NCBI GenBank assembly: GCA_036639875.1
Contig: JAVWHX010000045.1
Location: 1-18,224, forward strand
Source: JAVWHX01 sp036639875
GTDB lineage: Bacteria; Bacillota_I; Bacilli_A; Erysipelotrichales; Coprobacillaceae
Length of the DNA stretch: 18,224 nucleotides
Direction: 5' to 3'
Numbering within the stretch: the stretch's first letter is position 1; the number at the start of each line of letters is the position of its first letter. This document shows positions 1 to 6,639 of this stretch, piece after piece. The position numbers and the translations under genes are program-made. The notes beneath the pieces were generated by a model that was given only the letters and a program-made list of their open reading frames with translations, searched no databases and was not told where the DNA came from.

Positions 1-38
1 TTTTATTTTGTAAGCATTATCATTATTTTGATATTTTA

Positions 39-67
39 TTGTCAAATATGTGCAAATGAGGTATAAT
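39..67 (+). promoter_or_regulatory. Sigma-A promoter of rny
   Basis: A -35 box TTGTCA (39-44) and a perfect -10 box TATAAT (62-67) are separated by 17 bases. The predicted transcript starts near 74, about 50 bases before the rny start codon. This placement excludes the longer reading frame beginning at base 50, whose first codons would lie inside the promoter. Bases 1-38 are AT-rich and hold nothing else that I can identify. Confidence 0.85.
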
Positions 68-124
68 GAATTTGTGTGTGTAACACACTTAATGAAATTT
101 ATCATAGGAAAATGGAGGAATATT

Positions 125-1684
125 ATGCCAGATATAACAAACCCTCTTGGAATTATGACCTATGTTCTAGCAGTTATCGTTGGATTTGGATTATATTATG
201 CGTTTACAAAGGTAAAGGTTTCTAAAGCAAATGTAGATGCAAGTAAGATCATTGATGAGGCAACTGCCAAAGCTGATAATATAGTAAAAGAAGCGATTCT
301 TGATGCAAAGACTCAAGCTTATGAATTTAAGTTAGAGGCTGAAAGAGAAGTCAAAGAACAACGCTTAGAAGTTACTAAATTTGAAAATAAACTATTGCAA
401 AGAGAACAAAACATTGATCGTAGAGATATTGCTTTACAAGGTAAAGAAGATGTTTTGGATGATAAAGCTAAGCAAATAGATAAAAAAAGTGAAGAACTAG
501 GCAAATTAGAGGCCCAATTAAAAGAACAAATTGACGCGAAAATTGTTGAATTAGAGAAAATTGCAGCAATGAGTGCCAATGAAGCAAAAGAAGAATTATT
601 TAAGCAAGTTGAACAAAAGATGGCAACTGAAGTCACTGCTTTTATAAAAGAACAAGAGGATGAAGCAAAATCAAAAGCTTCACTTTATGCAAAAGATATT
701 ATTGCAAATGCAATTAATCGTTATTCACAAGAGGAAACAATTGAAAGAACAGTTAATGTTGTTGCGTTACCTAGTGAAGAAATGAAAGGTCGTATTATTG
801 GCAGAGAAGGAAGAAATATTAAAGCTATTGAAAATGCTACGGGAGTTGAATTGATTATTGATGATACTCCTGAAGCGATTACTATTTCTTGTTTTGATCC
901 AGTACGTAGAGAGATTGCTCGTTTATCGTTAGAAACTTTAATTCGTGATGGAAGAATTCAACCAGGACGTATTGAAGAAGTTGTCCAAAAGACAAAAGAT
1001 GAATTAGATGAAGTGATTTTAAAGACAGGTGAAGATGCTATCTTTGAACTTGGTTTATCTCGTGTTAGTAAAGAAATTGTTATGATGCTTGGTAAGATGA
1101 AATATCGTACAAGTTATGGACAAAATGCATTACAACATTCAGTTGAAGTTGCTCATTTTGCTGGTATGATGGCTGCTGAACTAGGGTTGAATCAACAATT
1201 GGCTAGAAGAGCTGGATTGTTACATGACTTAGGAAAAGCTGTTGATCATGAAATGGATGGAAGCCATGTTGAATTAGGTGCGAAATTTGCTAAGAAATAT
1301 GGTGAAAATGCAACTGTATTGAATGCTATTGAATCTCATCATGGTGATGTTCCAGCAACTAGTGTTATTTCTATTTTGGTGGCTGCTGCTGATACTTTAT
1401 CGGCTGCAAGACCAGGAAGTAGAAGTGAAACAATTGAAAACTATATTCAAAGACTTGAAAAACTTGAAGAAATTTCTAAGAGTTTTGATGGTGTTGATAA
1501 GGTGTTTGCAATTCAAGCTGGTAGAGAAATTCGTGTTGTTGTAAAACCTGATAAAGTTGATGATTTAGCTAGTCATAAATTAGCGAGAGAAATCAAAGAT
1601 AAGATTGAAAGTGAATTAACTTATCCAGGTCATATTAAGGTGACTGTGATTCGTGAAGTTCGTGCAAATGAAATTGCGAAATAA
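125..1684 (+). CDS. rny: Ribonuclease Y (membrane-anchored endoribonuclease)
   Basis: RNase Y is the membrane-bound endoribonuclease that starts decay and processing of many mRNAs in Firmicutes. The start at 125 has a GGAGG Shine-Dalgarno at 114-118 and gives 519 residues, against about 520 for the family. In order the protein shows an N-terminal membrane segment (about residues 8-28), a long charged coiled coil (about 40-200), a KH RNA-binding domain with GRIIGREGRN near residue 221, and an HD domain with the metal-binding pair H367-D368 in LLHDLGK. In Bacillus subtilis the pair is at almost the same number. The frame is open from 50, but that extension overlaps the promoter. A terminator hairpin follows directly. 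ricA, whose product helps RNase Y act on specific mRNAs in B. subtilis, lies downstream in this window. Identification is secure. Confidence 0.97.
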   Translation: MPDITNPLGIMTYVLAVIVGFGLYYAFTKVKVSKANVDASKIIDEATAKADNIVKEAILDAKTQAYEFKLEAEREVKEQRLEVTKFENKLLQREQNIDRRDIALQGKEDVLDDKAKQIDKKSEELGKLEAQLKEQIDAKIVELEKIAAMSANEAKEELFKQVEQKMATEVTAFIKEQEDEAKSKASLYAKDIIANAINRYSQEETIERTVNVVALPSEEMKGRIIGREGRNIKAIENATGVELIIDDTPEAITISCFDPVRREIARLSLETLIRDGRIQPGRIEEVVQKTKDELDEVILKTGEDAIFELGLSRVSKEIVMMLGKMKYRTSYGQNALQHSVEVAHFAGMMAAELGLNQQLARRAGLLHDLGKAVDHEMDGSHVELGAKFAKKYGENATVLNAIESHHGDVPATSVISILVAAADTLSAARPGSRSETIENYIQRLEKLEEISKSFDGVDKVFAIQAGREIRVVVKPDKVDDLASHKLAREIKDKIESELTYPGHIKVTVIREVRANEIAK

Positions 1685-1710
1685 AAGATAGGGGAACCTA
1701 TCTTTTTTTA
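1684..1710 (+). terminator. Hairpin terminator/attenuator between rny and ymdB
   Basis: A perfect 9-bp stem, AAAGATAGG (1684-1692) with CCTATCTTT (1697-1705), has a GGAA loop and runs into a stretch of T ending at 1709. The ymdB Shine-Dalgarno starts one or two bases later, leaving no room for a promoter between them, so ymdB probably depends on readthrough from rny. Confidence 0.85.
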
Positions 1711-1720
1711 AGGAGGATTT

Positions 1721-2500
1721 ATGAATATATTATTTATTGGAGATGTTTTTTCTTCGCTTGGTAGAGAGATGATTGATAGATATCTTCCACAAATTAAACG
1801 AAAATATGAAGTGGATATGGTTATTGCTAATGCTGAAAATGTCACTCATGGTAAGGGATTAATTAAAAAGCATTATGATGAATTATTGTTTCAAGGTATT
1901 TCATTAATGACAATGGGGAATCATACGTTTTCTAAAAAAGAGTTATTTGAGTATATTGATGAAGCAGATCGTTTAATTGTACCTTATAATCAACCAAAGG
2001 CATTACCAGGGGTTGGAAGTCGTCAGATTCAAGTGAATGGAGTAAAGGTACGTGTGACAAGTTTGCTTGGATTAACTTTTATGGATGGGAAGGCACAAAA
2101 TCCTTTTGAAGCTATTGATGAGGTTTTAAAAACAGATGATAGTGATATTCATATTGTTGATTTTCATGCCGAGGCAACTAGTGAAAAGATGGCTATGGGA
2201 TATTATTTAGATGGAAAAGTATCGGCAGTATTAGGAACACATACACATATTATGACTGCAGATGAAAAAATCTTAAAGAATAAAACTGCATATCAAAGTG
2301 ATGTGGGAATGACTGGTCCTTATGAGAGTGTTATTGGTTGTGAAAAAGAAGGTATTATTAAGCGTATGAAAGATGGCTTAATGACACAGTTTATTCCAGC
2401 TGAAGGAGAAGGCCAACTTTGTGCAACATTATTACGTTTTGAAAATAATGAATGTCAAAGTATTGAAAGAATTTTAATTGATCCTTATCATACAATTTAA
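1721..2500 (+). CDS. ymdB: YmdB family metallophosphodiesterase
   Basis: This is a calcineurin-like dinuclear-metal phosphodiesterase of the YmdB family. The B. subtilis protein hydrolyses cyclic nucleotides in vitro and affects the switch between motility and biofilm formation and the levels of many mRNAs. The 259 residues match the family length of about 260. Metal-site residues are in the expected places: D8 in the N-terminal IGDVF, E39-N40 in NAEN, N67-H68 in MGNH, H149, and H174/H176 in GTHTH. The family signature SDVGMTGP spans about 193-200. A strong AAGGAGG Shine-Dalgarno (1710-1716) sets the start. It lies directly after rny, as in many Firmicutes. Its last codons overlap a possible sporulation promoter for spoVS. 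The physiological substrate here cannot be read from sequence. Confidence 0.95.
   Translation: MNILFIGDVFSSLGREMIDRYLPQIKRKYEVDMVIANAENVTHGKGLIKKHYDELLFQGISLMTMGNHTFSKKELFEYIDEADRLIVPYNQPKALPGVGSRQIQVNGVKVRVTSLLGLTFMDGKAQNPFEAIDEVLKTDDSDIHIVDFHAEATSEKMAMGYYLDGKVSAVLGTHTHIMTADEKILKNKTAYQSDVGMTGPYESVIGCEKEGIIKRMKDGLMTQFIPAEGEGQLCATLLRFENNECQSIERILIDPYHTI
2469..2496 (+). promoter_or_regulatory. Possible sigma-E-type sporulation promoter for spoVS
   Basis: CATACAAT (2489-2496) matches the sporulation sigma-E -10 consensus in full. GAATTTT (2469-2475) matches six of seven positions of the sigma-E -35 consensus. The 13-base spacer is one short of the usual 14-15. It lies inside the 3' end of ymdB, about 50 bases before the spoVS start. 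B. subtilis spoVS is read by sigma-H, so this would be a different control. In AT-rich coding sequence a chance match is possible. Confidence 0.35.
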
Positions 2501-2509
2501 TCATATTTT

Positions 2510-2549
2510 ATCCTTCTTATTCATATATATGGATTAAGGAGGATTTTTT
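2510..2549 (+). promoter_or_regulatory. Leader hairpin whose 3' arm contains the spoVS Shine-Dalgarno, followed by a T tract
   Basis: Bases 2510-2519 (ATCCTTCTTA) pair with 2535-2544 (TAAGGAGGAT) over 10 positions, with one G-T wobble. An inner palindrome CATATATATG (2522-2531) sits in the loop. The 3' arm contains the AGGAGG that serves the ATG at 2550, and six T residues follow the stem. The shape is both a terminator and a ribosome-site-sequestering hairpin; which role dominates cannot be told from sequence. Confidence 0.55.
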
Positions 2550-2843
2550 ATGGAAATGATTAGAGTATCATCATCGTCTAAACCGAGTAAAGTGGCAGGA
2601 GCATTGACGAGTCTTTTAAGAACTTGTCCTTCAGTCCAAATTCAAGTTATTGGTGCAGCAGCACTTAACCAAGCAATGAAGGCAATTGCGATTGCAAGAG
2701 GGTATATTGCTCCTGGTGGATATGAGATTTACTGTATACCATCTTTTTATGATTTATCAATCGATGATCAAACTGTAACTTCATTAAGATTGAATGTAGA
2801 AATGCACGAAAAAGACTTTTCTTTTTATAAAAAAGGGGTATAA
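2550..2843 (+). CDS. spoVS: Stage V sporulation protein S
   Basis: SpoVS is a small Alba-fold protein. In B. subtilis it is needed for normal spore-coat and cortex development and influences septation. The 97 residues match the family in order: a VSS..KPSKVAGAL segment, then the highly conserved IGAAALNQAMKAIAIARGYIAPGG block (about residues 34-57), then a C-terminal strand ending RLNVEMH. It is about 11 residues longer than the B. subtilis protein, with a charged tail. The start at 2550 has AGGAGG six bases upstream, within a hairpin. It follows ymdB as in Bacillus. The stop codon overlaps a candidate -10 box for the next gene. Its presence, together with cotE, argues for an endospore former, although spoVS homologues also occur in some non-spore-formers. 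Confidence 0.95.
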   Translation: MEMIRVSSSSKPSKVAGALTSLLRTCPSVQIQVIGAAALNQAMKAIAIARGYIAPGGYEIYCIPSFYDLSIDDQTVTSLRLNVEMHEKDFSFYKKGV

Positions 2844-2844
2844 T
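2817..2844 (+). promoter_or_regulatory. Candidate promoter overlapping the spoVS stop codon
   Basis: A perfect TATAAT (2839-2844) spans the spoVS stop codon. The only -35 candidate is a poor TTTTCT (2817-2822), 16 bases upstream. The start point near 2851 would give a leader of about 20 bases before the next gene, containing its full Shine-Dalgarno. Confidence 0.45.
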
Positions 2845-2872
2845 GGATATAGGTCAAATAGGAGGAAATATT

Positions 2873-3118
2873 ATGGCAAAATGTAAATTATTAATGCAAA
2901 CAGCAATGACACAAAAACTTATAACTTTCTTCGATGGATATGAAGATGATAAAATAAAATGTAAGTTTGTTAAGAAAACTGGAATTAAAGCTGAATTTGA
3001 TTGTGAAACTGAATTGTCTCCAGAAGATGCAGCAAATTACTGTAAAGGTCTTTTCAAGAAAACACCTGATGGAGCAGTTTTATATTTCTCAATTCAACCA
3101 GATGGATTCTTTGGATAA
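2873..3118 (+). CDS. Small four-cysteine protein of unknown function
   Basis: I do not recognise this 81-residue protein. The start at 2873 is preferred over the in-frame ATG at 2843 because AGGAGGA (2860-2866) lies just upstream, and the earlier ATG sits in the spoVS stop and the -10 box. The protein is soluble-looking, with no signal peptide or membrane segment. It has four cysteines (C4, C30, C44, C57), a charged central stretch and an aromatic C-terminus (QPDGFFG). The predicted pattern alternates strand and helix, and SPEDAANYCKGLFKK looks like an amphipathic helix. It has its own Shine-Dalgarno, a likely promoter and a strong terminator, which supports a real gene. The cysteines could bind a metal or form disulphides, but no CxxC pair is present, so this is speculation. 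Confidence 0.8.
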   Translation: MAKCKLLMQTAMTQKLITFFDGYEDDKIKCKFVKKTGIKAEFDCETELSPEDAANYCKGLFKKTPDGAVLYFSIQPDGFFG

Positions 3119-3119
3119 G

Positions 3120-3146
3120 AATAAGGACAAAGTCCTTATTTTTTTT
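3120..3146 (+). terminator. Intrinsic terminator after the four-cysteine protein gene
   Basis: A perfect 9-bp stem AATAAGGAC (3120-3128) / GTCCTTATT (3132-3140) has an AAA loop and an eight-base T run (3139-3146). Confidence 0.92.
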
Positions 3147-3166
3147 CTTTCTTATTTATTAATATT

Positions 3167-3175
3167 TGATATAAT
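3167..3175 (+). promoter_or_regulatory. Extended -10 promoter of miaB
   Basis: TGATATAAT is a perfect extended -10 element (TGn plus TATAAT, 3170-3175). The -35 region is only TTTCTT (3148-3153), typical of extended -10 promoters. It lies between the preceding terminator and the miaB start, and the same ten bases TGATATAATA occur before mutS. Confidence 0.75.
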
Positions 3176-3196
3176 AAAACAGAAAGTGGTGAAATA

Positions 3197-4639
3197 ATGA
3201 AAGATTATAGTAAATATTTTAATGGACCATCTTTGAAAGATGCAAAACATAGAGGAAAAGATGAAGTTCAACATATTGATGATGCTTTTTGTGTTCCTAA
3301 TGAAATGATAGGAATAGGAAAAAATCAAAAATACTTTATTCAAACATATGGTTGTCAAGCTAATGAACGTGATGGAGAAACTCTGGCTGGTATTTTAGAA
3401 GTCATGGGTTATGAAGTGACTGATGAAATTAAAGATGCCAATGTTGTCTTATTGAATACATGTGCAATTAGAGAAAATGCTGAAGAGAAAGTTTTTGGAA
3501 AGATTGGATATTTAAAGACAGTCAAAAGAACGAATCCTAATGTTATTTTTGGAATTTGTGGTTGTATGGCACAAGAAGAGGTTGTTATTAATAGAATATT
3601 AGAAAAACATCCTCAAGTTGATTTAATCTTTGGTACTCATAATATTCATAGATTACCAATCTTATTAAAACAAGCAATGATGGAAAAAGAAATGATTCTT
3701 GAAGTGTGGTCTAAAGAGGGAGATGTTATTGAAAATCTTCCTAGTCATAGAGCACATCCTTATAAAGCTTGGGTTAATATTATGTATGGTTGTAATAAGT
3801 TTTGTACATATTGTATAGTTCCTTATACAAGGGGAAAAGAACGTTCAAGACTAAAGGAAGAAATTATTGCTGAAGTTCAAGAACTTATTGATAATGGCTA
3901 TCAAGATATTACATTATTAGGACAAAACGTGAACTCATATGGTAAAGATTTTAAAACTGATTATAACTTTGCTTCATTATTAGAAGATGTTGCAAAATTA
4001 AATATCCCTCGTATCCGTTTTACAACGAGTCATCCATGGGATTTTACAGATGAAATGATTGATATTATTAATAAGTATAGTAATATCATGCCAGCTATCC
4101 ATTTGCCTGTTCAATCTGGAAATAATGATGTTTTAAAACGAATGGGAAGAAAATACACAAGAGAACAATATTTAACATTGTTTGATAAAATCAAAACAAA
4201 GATTCCAGGTTGCACAGTCACAACTGATATTATCGTTGGATTCCCTGGTGAAACTGATGAACAGTTTGAAGAAACAATGACATTATATGATTATTGTGAA
4301 TATGATTTGGCTTATACATTTATATACTCACCTCGTGAAGGTACACCAGCTGCTAAGATGGAAGATGATATTGATATTCATACAAAAGAACAACGTCTTT
4401 ATCGTTTGAATGAATTGGTTAATGAAAAAGCTTTAAAACAAAATATGAAATACTTAAATCAAGTTGTTGATGTTTTGGTTGAAGGAACTTCAAAGAAAGA
4501 TGATCAAATGTTAACTGGTTATACAGATCATCAAAAATTAATTAACTTTAAAGGTTCTATTGATCATGTTGGAAAAATTGTAAAAGTTAAAGTTACTGAA
4601 GCAAAAACATGGGCATTAAAGGGTGAAGAAATTGAATAA
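3197..4639 (+). CDS. miaB: tRNA-2-methylthio-N6-dimethylallyladenosine synthase MiaB
   Basis: MiaB is a radical-SAM methylthiotransferase with two [4Fe-4S] clusters. It converts i6A37 to ms2i6A37 in tRNAs reading UNN codons. The 480 residues show the N-terminal methylthiotransferase domain with cluster cysteines C53 (TYGCQ), C89 (NTCA) and C123 (GCMAQ). The radical-SAM motif YGCNKFCTYCIVPYTRG follows with C199, C203 and C206, and a C-terminal TRAM domain lies around 445-480. The Shine-Dalgarno is weak (GTGGTGA, 3187-3193). The 3' end overlaps the start of ricA by 17 bases, or 8 if a later start is used, as in the miaB-ymcA pair of B. subtilis. Its substrate is made by MiaA, encoded at 11533-12447. 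Identification is secure. Confidence 0.97.
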   Translation: MKDYSKYFNGPSLKDAKHRGKDEVQHIDDAFCVPNEMIGIGKNQKYFIQTYGCQANERDGETLAGILEVMGYEVTDEIKDANVVLLNTCAIRENAEEKVFGKIGYLKTVKRTNPNVIFGICGCMAQEEVVINRILEKHPQVDLIFGTHNIHRLPILLKQAMMEKEMILEVWSKEGDVIENLPSHRAHPYKAWVNIMYGCNKFCTYCIVPYTRGKERSRLKEEIIAEVQELIDNGYQDITLLGQNVNSYGKDFKTDYNFASLLEDVAKLNIPRIRFTTSHPWDFTDEMIDIINKYSNIMPAIHLPVQSGNNDVLKRMGRKYTREQYLTLFDKIKTKIPGCTVTTDIIVGFPGETDEQFEETMTLYDYCEYDLAYTFIYSPREGTPAAKMEDDIDIHTKEQRLYRLNELVNEKALKQNMKYLNQVVDVLVEGTSKKDDQMLTGYTDHQKLINFKGSIDHVGKIVKVKVTEAKTWALKGEEIE

Positions 4640-4997
4640 TGAAATTGCTCAAAAGGCAAAGTTATTAAACCAATGGATATTAGAACAAGAAGAAGTTATT
4701 GAATATCAAAAGTATGAAAAGCTTATTCAAAATAACCTTGTTTTAAAAGAGGAAGAAATTATTTTAAAAGATTTACAAAAACAAATTGTGAAACAAAAAC
4801 ACCTTGGAATTGATTGTCAGGAATTGATTTTGGAGTATGAAAAGAGAAAGAAATCTTTTGATGAAAATCCAATAGTTTATAATTATTTAGTACTAAAACA
4901 AGAAGTTAATGATTTGATTTTAAATATTCAGGATGATATCAATAAACAATTAAAGAAAAAGGTTGACGAAATCGACAAAAATCTATATAATTTTTAG
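4623..4997 (+). CDS. ricA: RicA (YmcA), YlbF/YmcA-family RNA-maturation regulator
   Basis: This is a YlbF/YmcA-family protein. B. subtilis RicA forms a complex with RicF and RicT that carries iron-sulphur clusters, acts with RNase Y on polycistronic mRNAs and is needed for competence, biofilms and sporulation. The 124 residues are mostly helical and charged. The family block is near the C-terminus: NPIVYNYLVLKQEVNDLILNI (about residues 87-107), matching the PVIxxFxxxxxEVNDL pattern of YmcA. The miaB-ricA order supports RicA rather than YlbF. No ATG starts the frame: the start is GTG at 4623 with a poorly spaced Shine-Dalgarno, or TTG at 4632, which has GGGTGA (4621-4626) better placed and gives 121 residues. 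Both overlap the end of miaB, suggesting translational coupling. A promoter for guaB lies in its 3' end. Confidence 0.85.
   Translation: MKKLNNEIAQKAKLLNQWILEQEEVIEYQKYEKLIQNNLVLKEEEIILKDLQKQIVKQKHLGIDCQELILEYEKRKKSFDENPIVYNYLVLKQEVNDLILNIQDDINKQLKKKVDEIDKNLYNF
4963..4991 (+). promoter_or_regulatory. Sigma-A promoter of guaB inside the ricA 3' end
   Basis: TTGACG (4963-4968), a 17-base spacer and TATAAT (4986-4991) form the best consensus promoter in the window. The expected start is near 4998, giving a leader of about 28 bases. guaB can therefore be expressed separately from miaB-ricA. It also excludes the upstream in-frame TTG at 4963 as the guaB start. Confidence 0.85.
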
Positions 4998-5025
4998 AAA
5001 TAAATATATAAAGAGGAGAAGAAAC

Positions 5026-6534
5026 ATGGCATATTTTTTTGATGAACCATCACATACATTTAATGAATACTTATTAGTTCCAGGATACTCAAGTGCAGAG
5101 TGTCAAACAAAGAATGTAAGTTTAAAAACACCATTAGTAAAATTTAAAAAAGGTGAAGAACCTGCTATTTCACTAAATATCCCGCTAGTTTCAGCAATTA
5201 TGCAATCTGTATCAAATGATACAATGGCTGTTGCTTTAGCAAGAGAAGGTGGAGTTTCATTTATTTTTGGATCTCAAACAATTGAAGATCAAGTAGCAAT
5301 GGTTAAGAAAGTAAAAAATCATAAGGCTGGTTTTGTTCCTAGTGATTCTAACTTAGCACCATATCAAACATTAAAAGATGTTATTGCATTAAAAGAAAAA
5401 AGTGGACATTCAACAATGGCTATTACAATGGATGGAACAGCTAATGGAAAGTTAGTTGGAATTGTAACAGAAAGAGATTATCGTATTTCTCGTATGGAAT
5501 TAGATACTCAAATTTCTGAGTTTATGACACCTTTAGATAAGTTAATTACAACTCATAGTGGAGTGTCTTTAAAAGAAGCGAATGATATTATTTGGGAACA
5601 TAAATTAAATTCTTTACCTGTTATTGATGAAGAAGGTAGATTAGAATATTTTGTTTTTAGAAAAGATTATGAATCTAGAAAATCAAATCCTAATGAATTA
5701 CTAGATTCTTCAAAAAGATATGTTGTTGGAGCAGGTATTAACACAAGAGACTTTGCAGAACGTGTTCCTGCTTTAGTAGAAGCTGGTGCTGATGTTTTAT
5801 GTATTGACTCTAGTGAAGGATTCTCTGAATGGCAAAAGATGACAATTGGATGGGTAAGAGAACATTATGGTGAAACTGTTAAAGTTGGAGCTGGAAATGT
5901 TGTTGATGCTGAAGGATTTAGATTCTTAGCTGATGCTGGTGCTGATTTTATTAAAATTGGAATTGGTGGAGGATCAATTTGTATCACTCGTGAACAAAAA
6001 GGAATTGGTCGTGGACAAGCAACGGCAACAATTGAAGTTGCTAAAGCAAGGGATGAATACTACCAAGAAACTGGTATTTATATTCCTATTTGTAGTGATG
6101 GTGGAATTGTTCTTGATTATCATATGACTCTAGCATTAGCAATGGGTAGTGATTTTATTATGTTAGGAAGATATTTCTCTCGTTTTGATGAATCACCAAC
6201 AAACAAAGTGAATATCAATGGACAATATATGAAAGAATATTGGGGAGAAGGAAGTGCACGTGCTAGAAACTGGCAACGTTATGATATGGGAGGAGATTCT
6301 AAACTTTCATTTGAAGAAGGTGTAGACTCTTATGTACCATATGCTGGAGCTCTTAAAGACAACGTTGGATTATCTTTAAATAAGATTAAATCAACAATGT
6401 GTAACTGTGGTGCTTTATCAATTCCTGAACTTCAAGAAAAAGCAAAAATCACACTTGTATCTTCTACAAGTATTGTTGAAGGTGGAGCACACGACGTTGT
6501 GTTAAAAGATTCAACACCATCTCATAATCAATAA
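5026..6534 (+). CDS. guaB: Inosine-5'-monophosphate dehydrogenase, protozoan-like type
   Basis: IMP dehydrogenase oxidises IMP to XMP with NAD+, the committed step of GMP synthesis. The ATG at 5026, after AAGAGGAG (5011-5018), gives 502 residues. The TIM barrel is split by a CBS pair at about residues 105-220. The catalytic cysteine C319 lies in GGGSICITR, D261 is in CIDSSEGF, and the mobile flap has R418-Y419 (NWQRYD). The sequence is not of the usual bacterial type (GPGSICTTR). From memory it closely resembles the Tritrichomonas foetus enzyme of about 503 residues across its length, with the same numbering for C319, R418 and Y419, and for K310 and E431, which are linked to mycophenolate resistance in that enzyme. 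The gene sits between ricA and cotE, which are adjacent in B. subtilis, with its own promoter and terminator. Confidence 0.95.
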   Translation: MAYFFDEPSHTFNEYLLVPGYSSAECQTKNVSLKTPLVKFKKGEEPAISLNIPLVSAIMQSVSNDTMAVALAREGGVSFIFGSQTIEDQVAMVKKVKNHKAGFVPSDSNLAPYQTLKDVIALKEKSGHSTMAITMDGTANGKLVGIVTERDYRISRMELDTQISEFMTPLDKLITTHSGVSLKEANDIIWEHKLNSLPVIDEEGRLEYFVFRKDYESRKSNPNELLDSSKRYVVGAGINTRDFAERVPALVEAGADVLCIDSSEGFSEWQKMTIGWVREHYGETVKVGAGNVVDAEGFRFLADAGADFIKIGIGGGSICITREQKGIGRGQATATIEVAKARDEYYQETGIYIPICSDGGIVLDYHMTLALAMGSDFIMLGRYFSRFDESPTNKVNINGQYMKEYWGEGSARARNWQRYDMGGDSKLSFEEGVDSYVPYAGALKDNVGLSLNKIKSTMCNCGALSIPELQEKAKITLVSSTSIVEGGAHDVVLKDSTPSHNQ

Positions 6535-6541
6535 ATGATTG

Positions 6542-6570
6542 AATCGTATACTGGGTATACGATTTTTTTT
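6542..6570 (+). terminator. Intrinsic terminator after guaB
   Basis: A perfect 10-bp stem AATCGTATAC (6542-6551) / GTATACGATT (6555-6564) has a TGG loop and T residues to 6570. Confidence 0.93.
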
Positions 6571-6639
6571 ATTTATATTTTCTTTTTAAAAAGTGTGGTA
6601 ATTTAGGGAATGTATCATATGTTATAAAGAGGAGGGTTT

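Noticed and set aside
50..124. Longer RNase Y start at base 50
   Set aside because: The extra 25 codons overlap the -10 box and start point of the rny promoter, have no Shine-Dalgarno and are not part of the family; the ATG at 125 has GGAGG and gives the normal length.
319..636. Antisense reading frame of 105 codons in rny
   Set aside because: It lies wholly opposite the coiled-coil region, has Ser/Leu-rich low-complexity composition and no sign of translation; it mirrors Glu/Lys-rich codons.
4963..5025. In-frame upstream extension of guaB from a TTG
   Set aside because: The TTG is the -35 box of the guaB promoter and the added residues overlap ricA; the ATG at 5026 has a Shine-Dalgarno and gives the family N-terminus.
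6582..6593. Perfect palindrome CTTTTTAAAAAG before cotE
   Set aside because: Twelve AT-dominated bases following a T tract are likely by chance and are too weak for a hairpin of note.
6616..6624. CATATGTTA as a sigma-K -10 box for cotE
   Set aside because: It fits CATAnnnTA, but there is no -35 at the right distance and the transcript would start inside or after the cotE Shine-Dalgarno.
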